From Prochlorococcus sp. AG-418-K17 (GTDB taxonomy: Bacteria; Cyanobacteriota; Cyanobacteriia; PCC-6307; Cyanobiaceae): a stretch of DNA of 64,000 nt. The DNA is taken from the NCBI GenBank assembly GCA_003214055.1, contig QCMD01000006.1, positions 1 through 64,000 of the forward strand, read 5' to 3'. The notes below the pieces were generated by a model. That model made no database searches, was not told the DNA's origin, and was given only the letters and a program-made list of their open reading frames with translations. A program made the translations under genes and the position numbers. Shown here piece after piece: positions 22,137 through 30,215 of this stretch (within the stretch, counting starts at the first letter, position 1; the number at the start of each line of letters is the position of its first letter).

Positions 22137-23366
22137 ATGCCAAGTGAATTTTTTGGAGGATTAGATTTTGGTTCAAGTGGAGCAAGAATATCCATAGTTG
22201 ATATTAAAAAAAAATTAATATTCGCAAATTCAATCTCATATTCATTTGGATTTAAAAATCCAAATTCTTGGAGTGACTGTTGTGAAAAACTATTAGATAA
22301 TTTACCTTCAGATATCAAAAGCAATATTGTTAAATTAGCAATCTCTGGTACTTCTGGAACTTTATTAGCATGTAATTTAAGAGGGGAACCTCTTGGTGAA
22401 GCGATACCTTATGACCAACCGTGTAACGAAAAAAAGCGTTATTTAGAATCATTAACTATTGGAGAAGATCATTTACAAACACCCTACAGTAGTATTGCCA
22501 AAGCATTAAAACTTTTAGATAGACATGGAGATAATATCCTTCTAAGACATCAATCCGATTGGATAACCGGCTGGTTTTTGAGAGATTGGAGTTATGGAGA
22601 AGAAGGCAACAATATTAAATTAGGATGGGATCTAATAAAAGAATCATGGCCAAAAAATTATTTAAATAATTCCTGGCAAAAATGTTTACCAATAATCATC
22701 AAAAGTGGCGTGATTATTGGCCAAATTGATTCTGAATTAGCAGAAAAATTTCAAATAAACAAAAAAACACTATTAATTTCGGGGACCACTGATTCAAATG
22801 CAGCATTTATAGCTGCTGATTTAAAGAAAGAAGAAGGTCTAACGGTTTTAGGAACAACTATGGTAGTTAAAAAATTCATTAATAACCCTGTAAAAGCAAA
22901 GGGGGTAACTATCCATCGAGTATTTGGAGATTGGATATGTGGGGGAGCATCAAATGCTGGTTGTGGAGTTTTATCGAAATTCTTTTCCGATATAGAAATA
23001 AAAGAACTCAGCAGGCAAATAAATACAACAACAAAAACTTCTTTCAATCTTCTGCCACTCAATAGTAAGGGTGAACGATTCCCAGTAAATGACCCATTAT
23101 TAGAACCAATTCTTAATCCAAGGCCAGTGAGTGATTCACTTTATTTACATGCATTGTTGGAGGGTCTTGCTAGGGTTGAACTAAAAAGCTGGGAAAAGCT
23201 ATGCGAACTGACAGGTTCACTCCCAAAAAAAATTATTACTATTGGAGGGGGCTCAAAAAATCCTCAGTGGAGAAAAATTAGAGAAAAAATTATAAATATA
23301 CCAATAGTTTCCTGTAATAAAACTACTTCATTTGGTACTGCCTTATTAGCGTATAATTCTAAATAA
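22137..23366 (+). CDS. FGGY-family carbohydrate kinase
   Basis: The 409-residue protein has the FGGY/ASKHA ATP-binding features: GGLDFGSSGARISIVD at the N-terminus (phosphate 1 loop), ISGTTDSNAAFIAA in the middle, and IITIGGGSKNPQWRKI (adenosine motif) at the C-terminus. Known members phosphorylate xylulose, ribulose or related sugars. I chose the ATG at 22137, 7 bp after metK, over an upstream start that would overlap metK. Substrate cannot be assigned from sequence; xylulose/ribulose-type is an inference. Confidence 0.85.
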   Translation: MPSEFFGGLDFGSSGARISIVDIKKKLIFANSISYSFGFKNPNSWSDCCEKLLDNLPSDIKSNIVKLAISGTSGTLLACNLRGEPLGEAIPYDQPCNEKKRYLESLTIGEDHLQTPYSSIAKALKLLDRHGDNILLRHQSDWITGWFLRDWSYGEEGNNIKLGWDLIKESWPKNYLNNSWQKCLPIIIKSGVIIGQIDSELAEKFQINKKTLLISGTTDSNAAFIAADLKKEEGLTVLGTTMVVKKFINNPVKAKGVTIHRVFGDWICGGASNAGCGVLSKFFSDIEIKELSRQINTTTKTSFNLLPLNSKGERFPVNDPLLEPILNPRPVSDSLYLHALLEGLARVELKSWEKLCELTGSLPKKIITIGGGSKNPQWRKIREKIINIPIVSCNKTTSFGTALLAYNSK

Positions 23367-23456
23367 TATATTTTTGGATATTTGACGAAGATATAAAATT
23401 TTTAATGAAAAGGGTTTCACAAACTACACATCTTAATTTAGAGTATATAGATTAGA

Positions 23457-23529
23457 GCCGGGATAGCTCAGTTGGTAGAGCAGGCGACTGAAAATCGCCG
23501 TGTCCCCAGTTCAAATCTGGGTCCTGGCA
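23457..23529 (+). tRNA. tRNA-Phe (anticodon GAA)
   Basis: A 73-nt cloverleaf: acceptor GCCGGGA pairs with TCCTGGC (one G-T), D arm AGCTCAGTTGGTAGAGC, anticodon stem GGCGA/TCGCC with loop CTGAAAA (GAA), and T arm CCCAGTTCAAATCTGGG. CCA is not encoded. A terminator follows 5 bp later. Confidence 0.97.
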
Positions 23530-23534
23530 CCTTT

Positions 23535-23561
23535 AAAACCCTGTCTGCGACAGGGTTTTAT
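23535..23561 (+). terminator. Terminator after tRNA-Phe
   Basis: AAAACCCTGTC (23535-23545) and GACAGGGTTTT (23549-23559) form a perfect 11-bp stem with a 3-nt loop. It directly follows the tRNA. Read on the minus strand it could also stop the convergent gene ending at 23624. Confidence 0.88.
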
Positions 23562-23623
23562 ACTTTCTAGACATGGTTGACTTTTTAATTTTTTTTAATT
23601 TTAGTTTTTATAATTCAAAATTT

Positions 23624-24043
23624 TTAGTTTTCAACTCTGCAGACTTGACTAATCACGCCCAAAATAAGTTCGTCTCCATTTGGATCTTGCCAATCAGCGA
23701 AATCATTGAAATTACTATTCACTTCTTCTATAGAGACATCAACATCTCTAAATGATTTTTCAAAGCAATTTATATCCATTGTATAAAGAATATCCCTAGT
23801 AATTTCACTTCTTGTTTTAGGAATAAATTTACTCAATACTCTTACAGAACCATCTTCATTCCTTTTTATACTTTGTTTATCCCATAACTGTTCTCCATAT
23901 TCGCTTTTAGGGACTCTAACCCATTCATGAGGCAAGGCATCTGATTGTTTTACTGAAAGACCAAAGGAAAAGGTTATAGTAAGGAGTATACAAATGATAT
24001 TTCTAAAAAATTTTGAATTAATTTTATCCTTAAAATCAATCAT
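23624..24043 (-). CDS. Secreted protein with surface-adhesin E-like domain
   Basis: The 139-residue protein has an N-terminal signal or anchor (hydrophobic residues about 15-30) with a likely cleavage near SDALPHEW. The mature part has WVRVPKSEYGEQLWDKQSIKRNEDGSVRVLSKF followed by a conserved Cys (INCFEKSFR) and a terminal Cys (VCRVEN). This resembles the small Adhesin_E-type domain found in many secreted bacterial proteins: a tryptophan-led strand, a short beta core and a disulfide. Two Cys suggest one disulfide. It is monocistronic. The domain name is a resemblance I recall, not a search result. Confidence 0.6.
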   Translation of the reverse strand: MIDFKDKINSKFFRNIICILLTITFSFGLSVKQSDALPHEWVRVPKSEYGEQLWDKQSIKRNEDGSVRVLSKFIPKTRSEITRDILYTMDINCFEKSFRDVDVSIEEVNSNFNDFADWQDPNGDELILGVISQVCRVEN

Positions 24044-24191
24044 ATCGAATTTTAAAATACAAAAATCTTTTATTGAAAGTAAATATAGGATTAAAAATTT
24101 GTAAAAATTTTTATTGATTAGTATTTATATTATAGATAGAATCAATAATTAAAATAAAGAATTTACTTCAAATAAATTTATTAGAAAAATA

Positions 24192-24827
24192 ATGAATAAA
24201 ATACAGAAATTTCTCTCAGTAGTTTTTTTTATTGCAATATTTGTTGTATTGATTTATTTAATCCAAAATTATGGGATTGAACCTCTAAGGAACAAAATAG
24301 AAAGTATGGGGATTTGGGCTCCTTTTGGAATATTCATACTTAGAGGAGTAAGTATTATTTTACCCGCTCTCCCAAGTTCAGCTTATTCTCTGCTAGCTGG
24401 ATCATTACTAGGATTTCAAAAAGGTTACATGACAATAATCTTTTCTGATATCGTTTTTTGCCAAGCTGCTTTCTTTATTGCAAGAAATTATGGTCGGGTC
24501 CCTGTACGTAATTTAGTAGGCCCAAAAGCAATGAAAAAGATTGAAAGTTTTAATCAAAACCAACTAGAAGAAAATTTCTTTCTTATGACAGGTTTACTAA
24601 TGACTGGACTTTTTGATTTTCTAAGCTACGCAATTGGTATTGGAGGAACTCGCTGGAAAATCTTTACTCCAGCTTTATTAATTAGTCTTCTAATAAGTGA
24701 TTCCATACTTGTCGCAGTGGGTGCTGGAGTCAGTCAGGGCGCAGGCTTATTTCTGGGGTTTGCTTTATTGGGAATGTTTGCTTTAGCGACTATTTCAGGA
24801 TTAGCAAAAAATAAAATCCCTAAATAA
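24192..24827 (+). CDS. TVP38/TMEM64 (VTT/DedA-like) membrane protein
   Basis: The 211-residue protein has five or six hydrophobic segments. Its core matches the VTT/SNARE-associated family: a re-entrant-like stretch ILRGVSIILPALPSSAYSLLAGSLLGF..G, then GRVPVRNLVGP and FDFLSYAIGIGGTRWKIF. Bacterial relatives are implicated in lipid scrambling or envelope homeostasis, but no specific function is known for this one. It is flanked by single genes with no operon partner. Confidence 0.8.
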   Translation: MNKIQKFLSVVFFIAIFVVLIYLIQNYGIEPLRNKIESMGIWAPFGIFILRGVSIILPALPSSAYSLLAGSLLGFQKGYMTIIFSDIVFCQAAFFIARNYGRVPVRNLVGPKAMKKIESFNQNQLEENFFLMTGLLMTGLFDFLSYAIGIGGTRWKIFTPALLISLLISDSILVAVGAGVSQGAGLFLGFALLGMFALATISGLAKNKIPK

Positions 24828-24944
24828 CAAAACAGTTAATAATTCTCTAATCAAGCTAGAAAGATATGACATTTTTGCAAACAACAAGAATATATATGAG
24901 AATTCATGCAAGAATAGGAGTCGATTAATTTTTAAAGTTATTAG

Positions 24945-25124
24945 ATGACTCCGTTTAGACCTACTTCATATGATCGCCCTGGGGAACAAATATCAACCAC
25001 TCCTTCTGGATTAAAAGTAACTTCTGCAAAGAGATTGATGGTTGATTCAATGGTAAGAATGATACAAAAAGCAGAAAATCATTCAGTAGAAGATAAACTT
25101 GACGAAGAATCTAACGATAATTAA
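24945..25124 (+). CDS. Small conserved-looking protein overlapping cpeS, unknown
   Basis: A 59-residue frame starts at ATG 24945 ([20 protein letters not shown]) and ends at 25124, overlapping the TTG start of cpeS by 26 bp in a different frame. It has no membrane segment; the composition is polar, with a central basic helix-like stretch ([19 protein letters not shown]) and an acidic tail. An ATG start, non-AT-biased amino-acid use at the N-terminus and overlap with cpeS suggest a real, translationally coupled gene. I do not recognise the family. Confidence 0.6.
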   Translation: MTPFRPTSYDRPGEQISTTPSGLKVTSAKRLMVDSMVRMIQKAENHSVEDKLDEESNDN

Positions 25125-25650
25125 TCAATTCATTGAAAAAAGTATAGGAGAGTGGAAATCAATTAGAAGTACTCACACTTTAGCTTTTCAGGAATTTGAA
25201 AACTCAATTAGTAAAATACATATAAAACTTATCAACTCAAAAAATAAAAAAGTTGTTGAAATTTTTAAAAATTATAAATTTAGTTTAAACCTAGAGAGCA
25301 CAGCCGTTTCTATAAACTGGAAAGCTATTAGTGATTGGGACAATGATGATATCAGTGAGGTAGATGAAACTATTCTGGTTTTTTTACCCAAAGATGAAAA
25401 TTCAGGAATTGTTTTAAGAAATAAAGGTTATACAGAATCCTTTATTTCATCATCCAATTATTTTGTTGATGAACAAAATAATTTACACATTAAAACTATT
25501 TATAAATCAAAAGTTTCCGAAGAAAGAATTTCCTTTTTATCCACTCATATAAGATCCAGATTTTCTATTATTAGAAATCTGGAAAATAACTCAGTTATAC
25601 AGACTTCCCATACTTCAGAGATAAGGAATTTAGCTAGTTTAAAAGATTAA
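25099..25650 (+). CDS. cpeS: CpeS/CpcS-type phycobiliprotein chromophore lyase
   Basis: The 183-residue protein shows features of the CpeS/CpcS lipocalin-like lyases: [20 protein letters not shown] near the start; a [10 protein letters not shown] core; and [21 protein letters not shown] near the end. These enzymes attach phycobilins to a single Cys (Cys82-type) of phycobiliproteins. The TTG at 25099 is the likely start. It is convergent with cpeB, overlapping it by 17 bp at the 3' ends, so lyase and presumed substrate are neighbours. That the lyase is still active on this CpeB is inferred. Confidence 0.85.
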   Translation: MTKNLTIINQFIEKSIGEWKSIRSTHTLAFQEFENSISKIHIKLINSKNKKVVEIFKNYKFSLNLESTAVSINWKAISDWDNDDISEVDETILVFLPKDENSGIVLRNKGYTESFISSSNYFVDEQNNLHIKTIYKSKVSEERISFLSTHIRSRFSIIRNLENNSVIQTSHTSEIRNLASLKD

Positions 25651-26146
25651 TTATCCTTTCAAATTGAAACTCTGTTTCAGATATTAATTTAGGAAGAAAG
25701 CCTTTGTTTCCACGCATATTATTAACTGTTGAATTCAAATCAGAGATAGTTGCATCTCGCATTAATTGAAAAACCCTCCTCGCATTTCTTAAAGGCACCC
25801 CAAGAGCAAGATAAGTATTTTTAAGATCCTTCAAACAACTTTTTTTTAAAACTGATTCGTCATTAGAAATTAGAAGATAAGCAACAATCCTTAGAATTAT
25901 TTCTCCATCTCTTAAACAAACGGACATCTTGTTAGTTGTATTTAAAGATATTTTTGAATTAAGTGAATCTTGATTTTCGCAAATCATTGCTGTTACAGCG
26001 TCTGCTGCGATTGCATGTGAATTTTTGGTTATTGAGGTTATTGCATCTAATCTTGAGTTTGCACTATTAATAAATTCTCTTATATTGCTTAAATCATTTA
26101 ATTTCTTATCGGCTGACAATAATTGATTATTCTTTGAAACTGACAT
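25634..26146 (-). CDS. cpeB: Divergent phycoerythrin beta subunit (CpeB)
   Basis: The 170-residue protein aligns by eye with phycoerythrin beta: [20 protein letters not shown], the key [19 protein letters not shown] and [12 protein letters not shown]. The Cys82-type chromophore site is kept (Cys77 here) and the Cys61 equivalent is kept (Cys56), but the Cys50 position is His44 and the C-terminal Cys159/165 site is gone. So at most one or two bilins could be bound compared with three in full phycoerythrins. No cpeA lies nearby. This is the reduced phycoerythrin of high-light Prochlorococcus; an antenna role is unlikely and a photosensory role has been suggested. Confidence 0.9.
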   Translation of the reverse strand: MSVSKNNQLLSADKKLNDLSNIREFINSANSRLDAITSITKNSHAIAADAVTAMICENQDSLNSKISLNTTNKMSVCLRDGEIILRIVAYLLISNDESVLKKSCLKDLKNTYLALGVPLRNARRVFQLMRDATISDLNSTVNNMRGNKGFLPKLISETEFQFERIINLLN

Positions 26147-26324
26147 TCCTGAAGTAAAAATTTAGAGACCGATCTTAAGAATAATGCAAAGCTAGTAAAA
26201 AAAATACAATTTCAAACTTAACGCAATGCTTCTTAATTAATAACTTCATTCCAAAGTGATAGTTGAAATAATTCAAATAAAAAATTTTTTTCCGCTAATA
26301 TAAAACTACATTTTTAATAAAGTT

Positions 26325-26531
26325 TTGGATCAACAGGATTTAAAATTATCAAAGAAACTTATTTCCTCATATAAAAAGAGATTGGAAAAAGAAATTCTAG
26401 ACAGAAGTATGAAATTAAAGATGCCTCAAAATAAATTTGAAGAAATAATTAATAACAATAATGAACTTATAAATTTAAAAAAAGCGTTAGAAGATCTAGA
26501 AATGGAATCTGAATCTCATAGTAAAGTCTGA
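26325..26531 (+). CDS. Small coiled-coil-like protein, unknown
   Basis: A 68-residue frame with a TTG start encodes a highly charged, helical sequence (LSKKLISSYKKRLEKEILDRSMKLKM...), likely a short coiled coil with no membrane segment. It precedes uvrD by 22 bp on the same strand and fills the gap after cpeB. No family is recognised. The TTG start and lysine/glutamate richness (easily produced in AT-rich DNA) lower confidence. Confidence 0.5.
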   Translation: MDQQDLKLSKKLISSYKKRLEKEILDRSMKLKMPQNKFEEIINNNNELINLKKALEDLEMESESHSKV

Positions 26532-26553
26532 TCTTTGAAAAAACCTTTTAAAA

Positions 26554-28962
26554 GTGCCTCAAACTAACAATTTCCTTTTTAAGTCCCTAAACAATCAACA
26601 ACTTAAAGCAGTAAAACATGTTTATGGACCACTGTTAGTTGTAGCAGGTGCAGGTAGCGGAAAAACTAAGGCTCTTACTCACAGAATTGCAAACCTTCTT
26701 GAGGGTAACTCTATAGATCCCTATAACATTCTCGCTGTCACTTTCACTAACAAAGCTGCTAAAGAAATGAAAGCAAGATTAGAGGTTCTTCTAGCCCAAG
26801 AATTAGCTTTTAATCAATTTGGTCAGCCTTGGACAACTCTCAAAGAAATTGATCAAAATCAATTAAGAGCAAACGTTCACCAAGAGAGGCTTCAGAACCT
26901 TTGGATAGGTACTTTCCATTCCTTATTTTCAAGACTTCTGAGATACGATATTGAAAAATATACTGATCCAGAAGGCCTAAAATGGACAAGACAATTTTCA
27001 ATTTATGATGAAACAGATTCTCAAACATTAGTAAAAGAAATTATCAGTCAAGATATGAATCTTGACCCAAAAAGATATGATCCCAAAAAGATTAAAAGAT
27101 TAATAAGTAATGCTAAAAATCAATGCTTAACTTCTAATGATCTTTTAGAAAAAGCAGATAATAATTTTGATAAAACAGTTGCAGAAGCCTACAAGAGATA
27201 TAGGATTTCGCTCTCGAAAAATAATTCTTTAGACTTTGATGATCTTCTACTTTTGCCTGTTTTCTTATTGAGGCAAAATGATATAGTCAGAGATTACTGG
27301 CACAAAAGATTTAAACATATTTTAGTTGACGAATATCAAGATACAAATAGAACACAATATGAACTTATAAAATTAATTACGGCTGGAAATACTGAACCAA
27401 AAAAATTCTTCAATTGGGAAGATCGGTCAATTTTTGTAGTTGGGGATGCTGATCAAAGTATTTATAGTTTCAGAGCAGCTGACTTCAGAATTTTAATTGG
27501 TTTTCAAGAAGATTTTAAAACTTCAATCAACGACGATACAAAATCATCTTTAATTAAATTAGAAGAAAATTATAGGTCATCTTCCAATATCCTTGATGCT
27601 GCAAACTCACTAATTGAAAACAACTCTGAAAGAATTGACAAAGTTTTAAAGGCTACTAAAGAAAAAGGGGAACTTTTAACGTTACTCAGCTGTGATGATG
27701 AAATTTCCGAGGCAGAAGCAATTACCAATAAAATAAAATCACTCAATAACTATAATCAAAACCCAATTTGGAAAAATTTTGCAATTTTATATCGAACCAG
27801 AGCTCAGTCAAGGGTATTAGAAGAATCTCTTGTAAGGTGGCGCATTCCTTATACAATTTTTGGAGGATTGCGTTTTTATGATAGAAGAGAAATTAAAGAT
27901 GCCATAGCATATTTGAAAGTTCTTGTTAATTCTTCAGATAACGTTAGTCTTTTACGAATCATAAATGTTCCTAGAAGAGGGATTGGTAAGACTACTATTC
28001 AAAAACTTAATGAACTATCTAATAGGTTAAATATCCCATTATGGGAGGTTCTTAATGATAAGCAAAGTCTTGAAGAAACAATAGGCCGATCATCAAAAGG
28101 AATTAATAAATTTACTGAAATTATGAATGATCTACTGTGTTACCTAGAAAATTCAGGTCCCGCTCAACTACTACAACTTATATTAGAAAAAAGTGGTTAT
28201 TTAAGTGACTTGCTCTCTAGTGGGACCGAAGAATCTGAAGATAGAAGAAATAACTTACAAGAACTAATTAATGCAGCTACTCAATATGAAGAAGAAACAG
28301 AAAGTGGAGATGTAGAGGGATTTCTTTCTACAGCAGCCTTAACAACTGATAATGACACGAAGAAAAATAATCCTAACTCTGTAACTCTCATGACTCTGCA
28401 TAATAGTAAAGGTTTAGAATTTCAAAATGTTTTTATAACTGGGCTAGAACAAGGTCTCTTCCCTAGCCATAGATCAATAGATACTCCCTCACTTCTTGAA
28501 GAGGAAAGAAGATTATGCTATGTAGGTATTACTAGAGCTAAAGAAAGAGTTTTCTTAAGTCATGCCAGAGAACGAAGATTATGGGGTGGAATGCGTGAAG
28601 CAACAATTCCTTCAATATTTCTTTCGGAAATACCTGAAGATTTAATGGATGGCGAATTACCACAAACTGGTGGTGCTTCAATTAGAAGAGATTGGCATCT
28701 TGATCGTTTAACTAGGGTTGATCGAAACAATCCAAATGAATTTGTTAACAAACCTATAAATGCAGTAAGGAAATTATATTCAGGTCCCAGTAAAGGGAAA
28801 AGCTGGATAGTTGGAGATATGCTAATTCACTCAAAGTTTGGGAAAGGTGAAATCATACATATTTTTGGGAGTGGGGAAAAAATATCTTTAGCAGTAAAAT
28901 TTGGTGATAAAGGAAGTAAAATTCTAGATCCCAGATTAGCTCCAATTCGTTATGTAAGTTAA
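26554..28962 (+). CDS. uvrD: UvrD/PcrA-type superfamily 1 DNA helicase
   Basis: The 802-residue helicase has all SF1A motifs in order: Q-motif NNQQLKAV, Walker A AGAGSGKT (31-38), LAVTFTNKAAKEM, LVDEYQDTN, VVGDADQSIYSFRAAD, ENYRSS, VTLMTLHNSKGLEFQNVFITGLEQGLFP, and RRLCYVGITRAKE. UvrD/PcrA unwinds DNA 3'-5' in nucleotide excision and mismatch repair and removes RecA or stalled polymerase. The GTG at 26554 fits the motif spacing. It is 5 bp before the nucleotidyltransferase gene. Confidence 0.95.
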   Translation: MPQTNNFLFKSLNNQQLKAVKHVYGPLLVVAGAGSGKTKALTHRIANLLEGNSIDPYNILAVTFTNKAAKEMKARLEVLLAQELAFNQFGQPWTTLKEIDQNQLRANVHQERLQNLWIGTFHSLFSRLLRYDIEKYTDPEGLKWTRQFSIYDETDSQTLVKEIISQDMNLDPKRYDPKKIKRLISNAKNQCLTSNDLLEKADNNFDKTVAEAYKRYRISLSKNNSLDFDDLLLLPVFLLRQNDIVRDYWHKRFKHILVDEYQDTNRTQYELIKLITAGNTEPKKFFNWEDRSIFVVGDADQSIYSFRAADFRILIGFQEDFKTSINDDTKSSLIKLEENYRSSSNILDAANSLIENNSERIDKVLKATKEKGELLTLLSCDDEISEAEAITNKIKSLNNYNQNPIWKNFAILYRTRAQSRVLEESLVRWRIPYTIFGGLRFYDRREIKDAIAYLKVLVNSSDNVSLLRIINVPRRGIGKTTIQKLNELSNRLNIPLWEVLNDKQSLEETIGRSSKGINKFTEIMNDLLCYLENSGPAQLLQLILEKSGYLSDLLSSGTEESEDRRNNLQELINAATQYEEETESGDVEGFLSTAALTTDNDTKKNNPNSVTLMTLHNSKGLEFQNVFITGLEQGLFPSHRSIDTPSLLEEERRLCYVGITRAKERVFLSHARERRLWGGMREATIPSIFLSEIPEDLMDGELPQTGGASIRRDWHLDRLTRVDRNNPNEFVNKPINAVRKLYSGPSKGKSWIVGDMLIHSKFGKGEIIHIFGSGEKISLAVKFGDKGSKILDPRLAPIRYVS

Positions 28963-28967
28963 AACTC

Positions 28968-30215
28968 ATGAACGATATCTCTGATTACATCCAAGGGGAA
29001 TTAATCAAAACTCCATTTAATCTATATAACCTAATTGCTAAATACATAGAATCTAATAACAATACTAAAGTAGCTTTTGTTGGCGGTTATTTAAGAGATT
29101 TATTAATTAGTAAATTCCACAAAAAATCGTTTTCTAAACCTTTAGATATTGATCTTGTTATTGAAGGATCCTCTATTTCTCTTGCAAAATTTATAAAAAA
29201 AAATATAGTAAATGTAGATTTATGTTTAATCAAGGAATTCAATTTATACAACACTGTAGAAATAAATATTAATGACTATAAAATTGATATTGCTTCTGCA
29301 AGAAAAGAAATTTATTCTGCTCCAGGCTTAAATCCCATAGTAAATAAAAGTACTATTGAGGAGGATCTTAAGAGAAGAGATTTCACTATAAATACAATAG
29401 CCTTCGAGGTCTCGGCAAGGAAAATCTATGATCTTTATGGAGGAATTTCTGATATAAAAAGTAAAAGATTGAACTTACTTCACAGTAATAGTATTTCAGA
29501 TGATCCAAGTAGATTAATTAGATGTGCAAAATATGCTTCAAGGTTAGATTTCAATATTTCAAATAATTCCCTCAAACAATCTCAAGAAACAGTTAGACAA
29601 TGGCCATGGAAAAGTTCAGAAACCTATCAGAAAATAATTTATCCTCCTGCATTAGGCATACGAATAAGGATGGAACTAGCTGAAATATGCAATCACGATA
29701 ATTTGACTAATGTGATTTCAATAATTCATAAATGGGAAATTATCTCAATCTTAAATGAAAATATGAAAGTCGATAAAAGATTTTTAAGAGGACTAAATTG
29801 GATTAAGAAGTTAAAGGGAAATCATATGCTTTACTTGTTAAAAGATTCAGAAGATTTAGAAAAAGCATGTCAAAGATTTTTAGTAAATAATAGTGAGATA
29901 AAAATATTAGAAGATTATATAAATATCAAAAAGATATTAAATACAAACAAAAAAAATTTCAATCATTTTTCTCCTTCAAGTTGGACAGAATTTATTGAGG
30001 ACAGAAACCTTAATGATGAGACAGTCAAGTTATTAATTTGTGATGGAGGACCATACTGGCGTAAATTGTTTAAGTGGTTATTTATTTACAAATTCATAAA
30101 ATCAAAAAAAGATGGCGAAACATTAAAAAAAGAAGGATGGGAACCAGGGAAGGAGATGGGAAAGGAAATCAAAAGATTAAGATATTTGGAAATTGACAAA
30201 TTAAATAGAAATTAA
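28968..30215 (+). CDS. tRNA nucleotidyltransferase / poly(A) polymerase family
   Basis: The 415-residue protein has class II nucleotidyltransferase motifs: VAFVGGYLRDLLI, the metal-binding DIDLVIEG, the RRDFTINTIAF block, and the RNA-binding DDPSRLIRCAKYASRLDF segment. None of the tRNA genes seen here encodes CCA, so a CCA-adding enzyme is needed; this could be CCA-adding, A-adding only, or a poly(A) polymerase, and sequence alone does not separate these. It follows uvrD by 5 bp and meets the selD fusion tail to tail with no gap. Confidence 0.88.
   Translation: MNDISDYIQGELIKTPFNLYNLIAKYIESNNNTKVAFVGGYLRDLLISKFHKKSFSKPLDIDLVIEGSSISLAKFIKKNIVNVDLCLIKEFNLYNTVEININDYKIDIASARKEIYSAPGLNPIVNKSTIEEDLKRRDFTINTIAFEVSARKIYDLYGGISDIKSKRLNLLHSNSISDDPSRLIRCAKYASRLDFNISNNSLKQSQETVRQWPWKSSETYQKIIYPPALGIRIRMELAEICNHDNLTNVISIIHKWEIISILNENMKVDKRFLRGLNWIKKLKGNHMLYLLKDSEDLEKACQRFLVNNSEIKILEDYINIKKILNTNKKNFNHFSPSSWTEFIEDRNLNDETVKLLICDGGPYWRKLFKWLFIYKFIKSKKDGETLKKEGWEPGKEMGKEIKRLRYLEIDKLNRN

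Noticed and set aside
14759-23529. tRNA-Thr, tRNA-Phe or tRNA-Met acting as an island insertion site
   Set aside because: No integrase, no repeated tRNA 3' ends and only core genes flank them.
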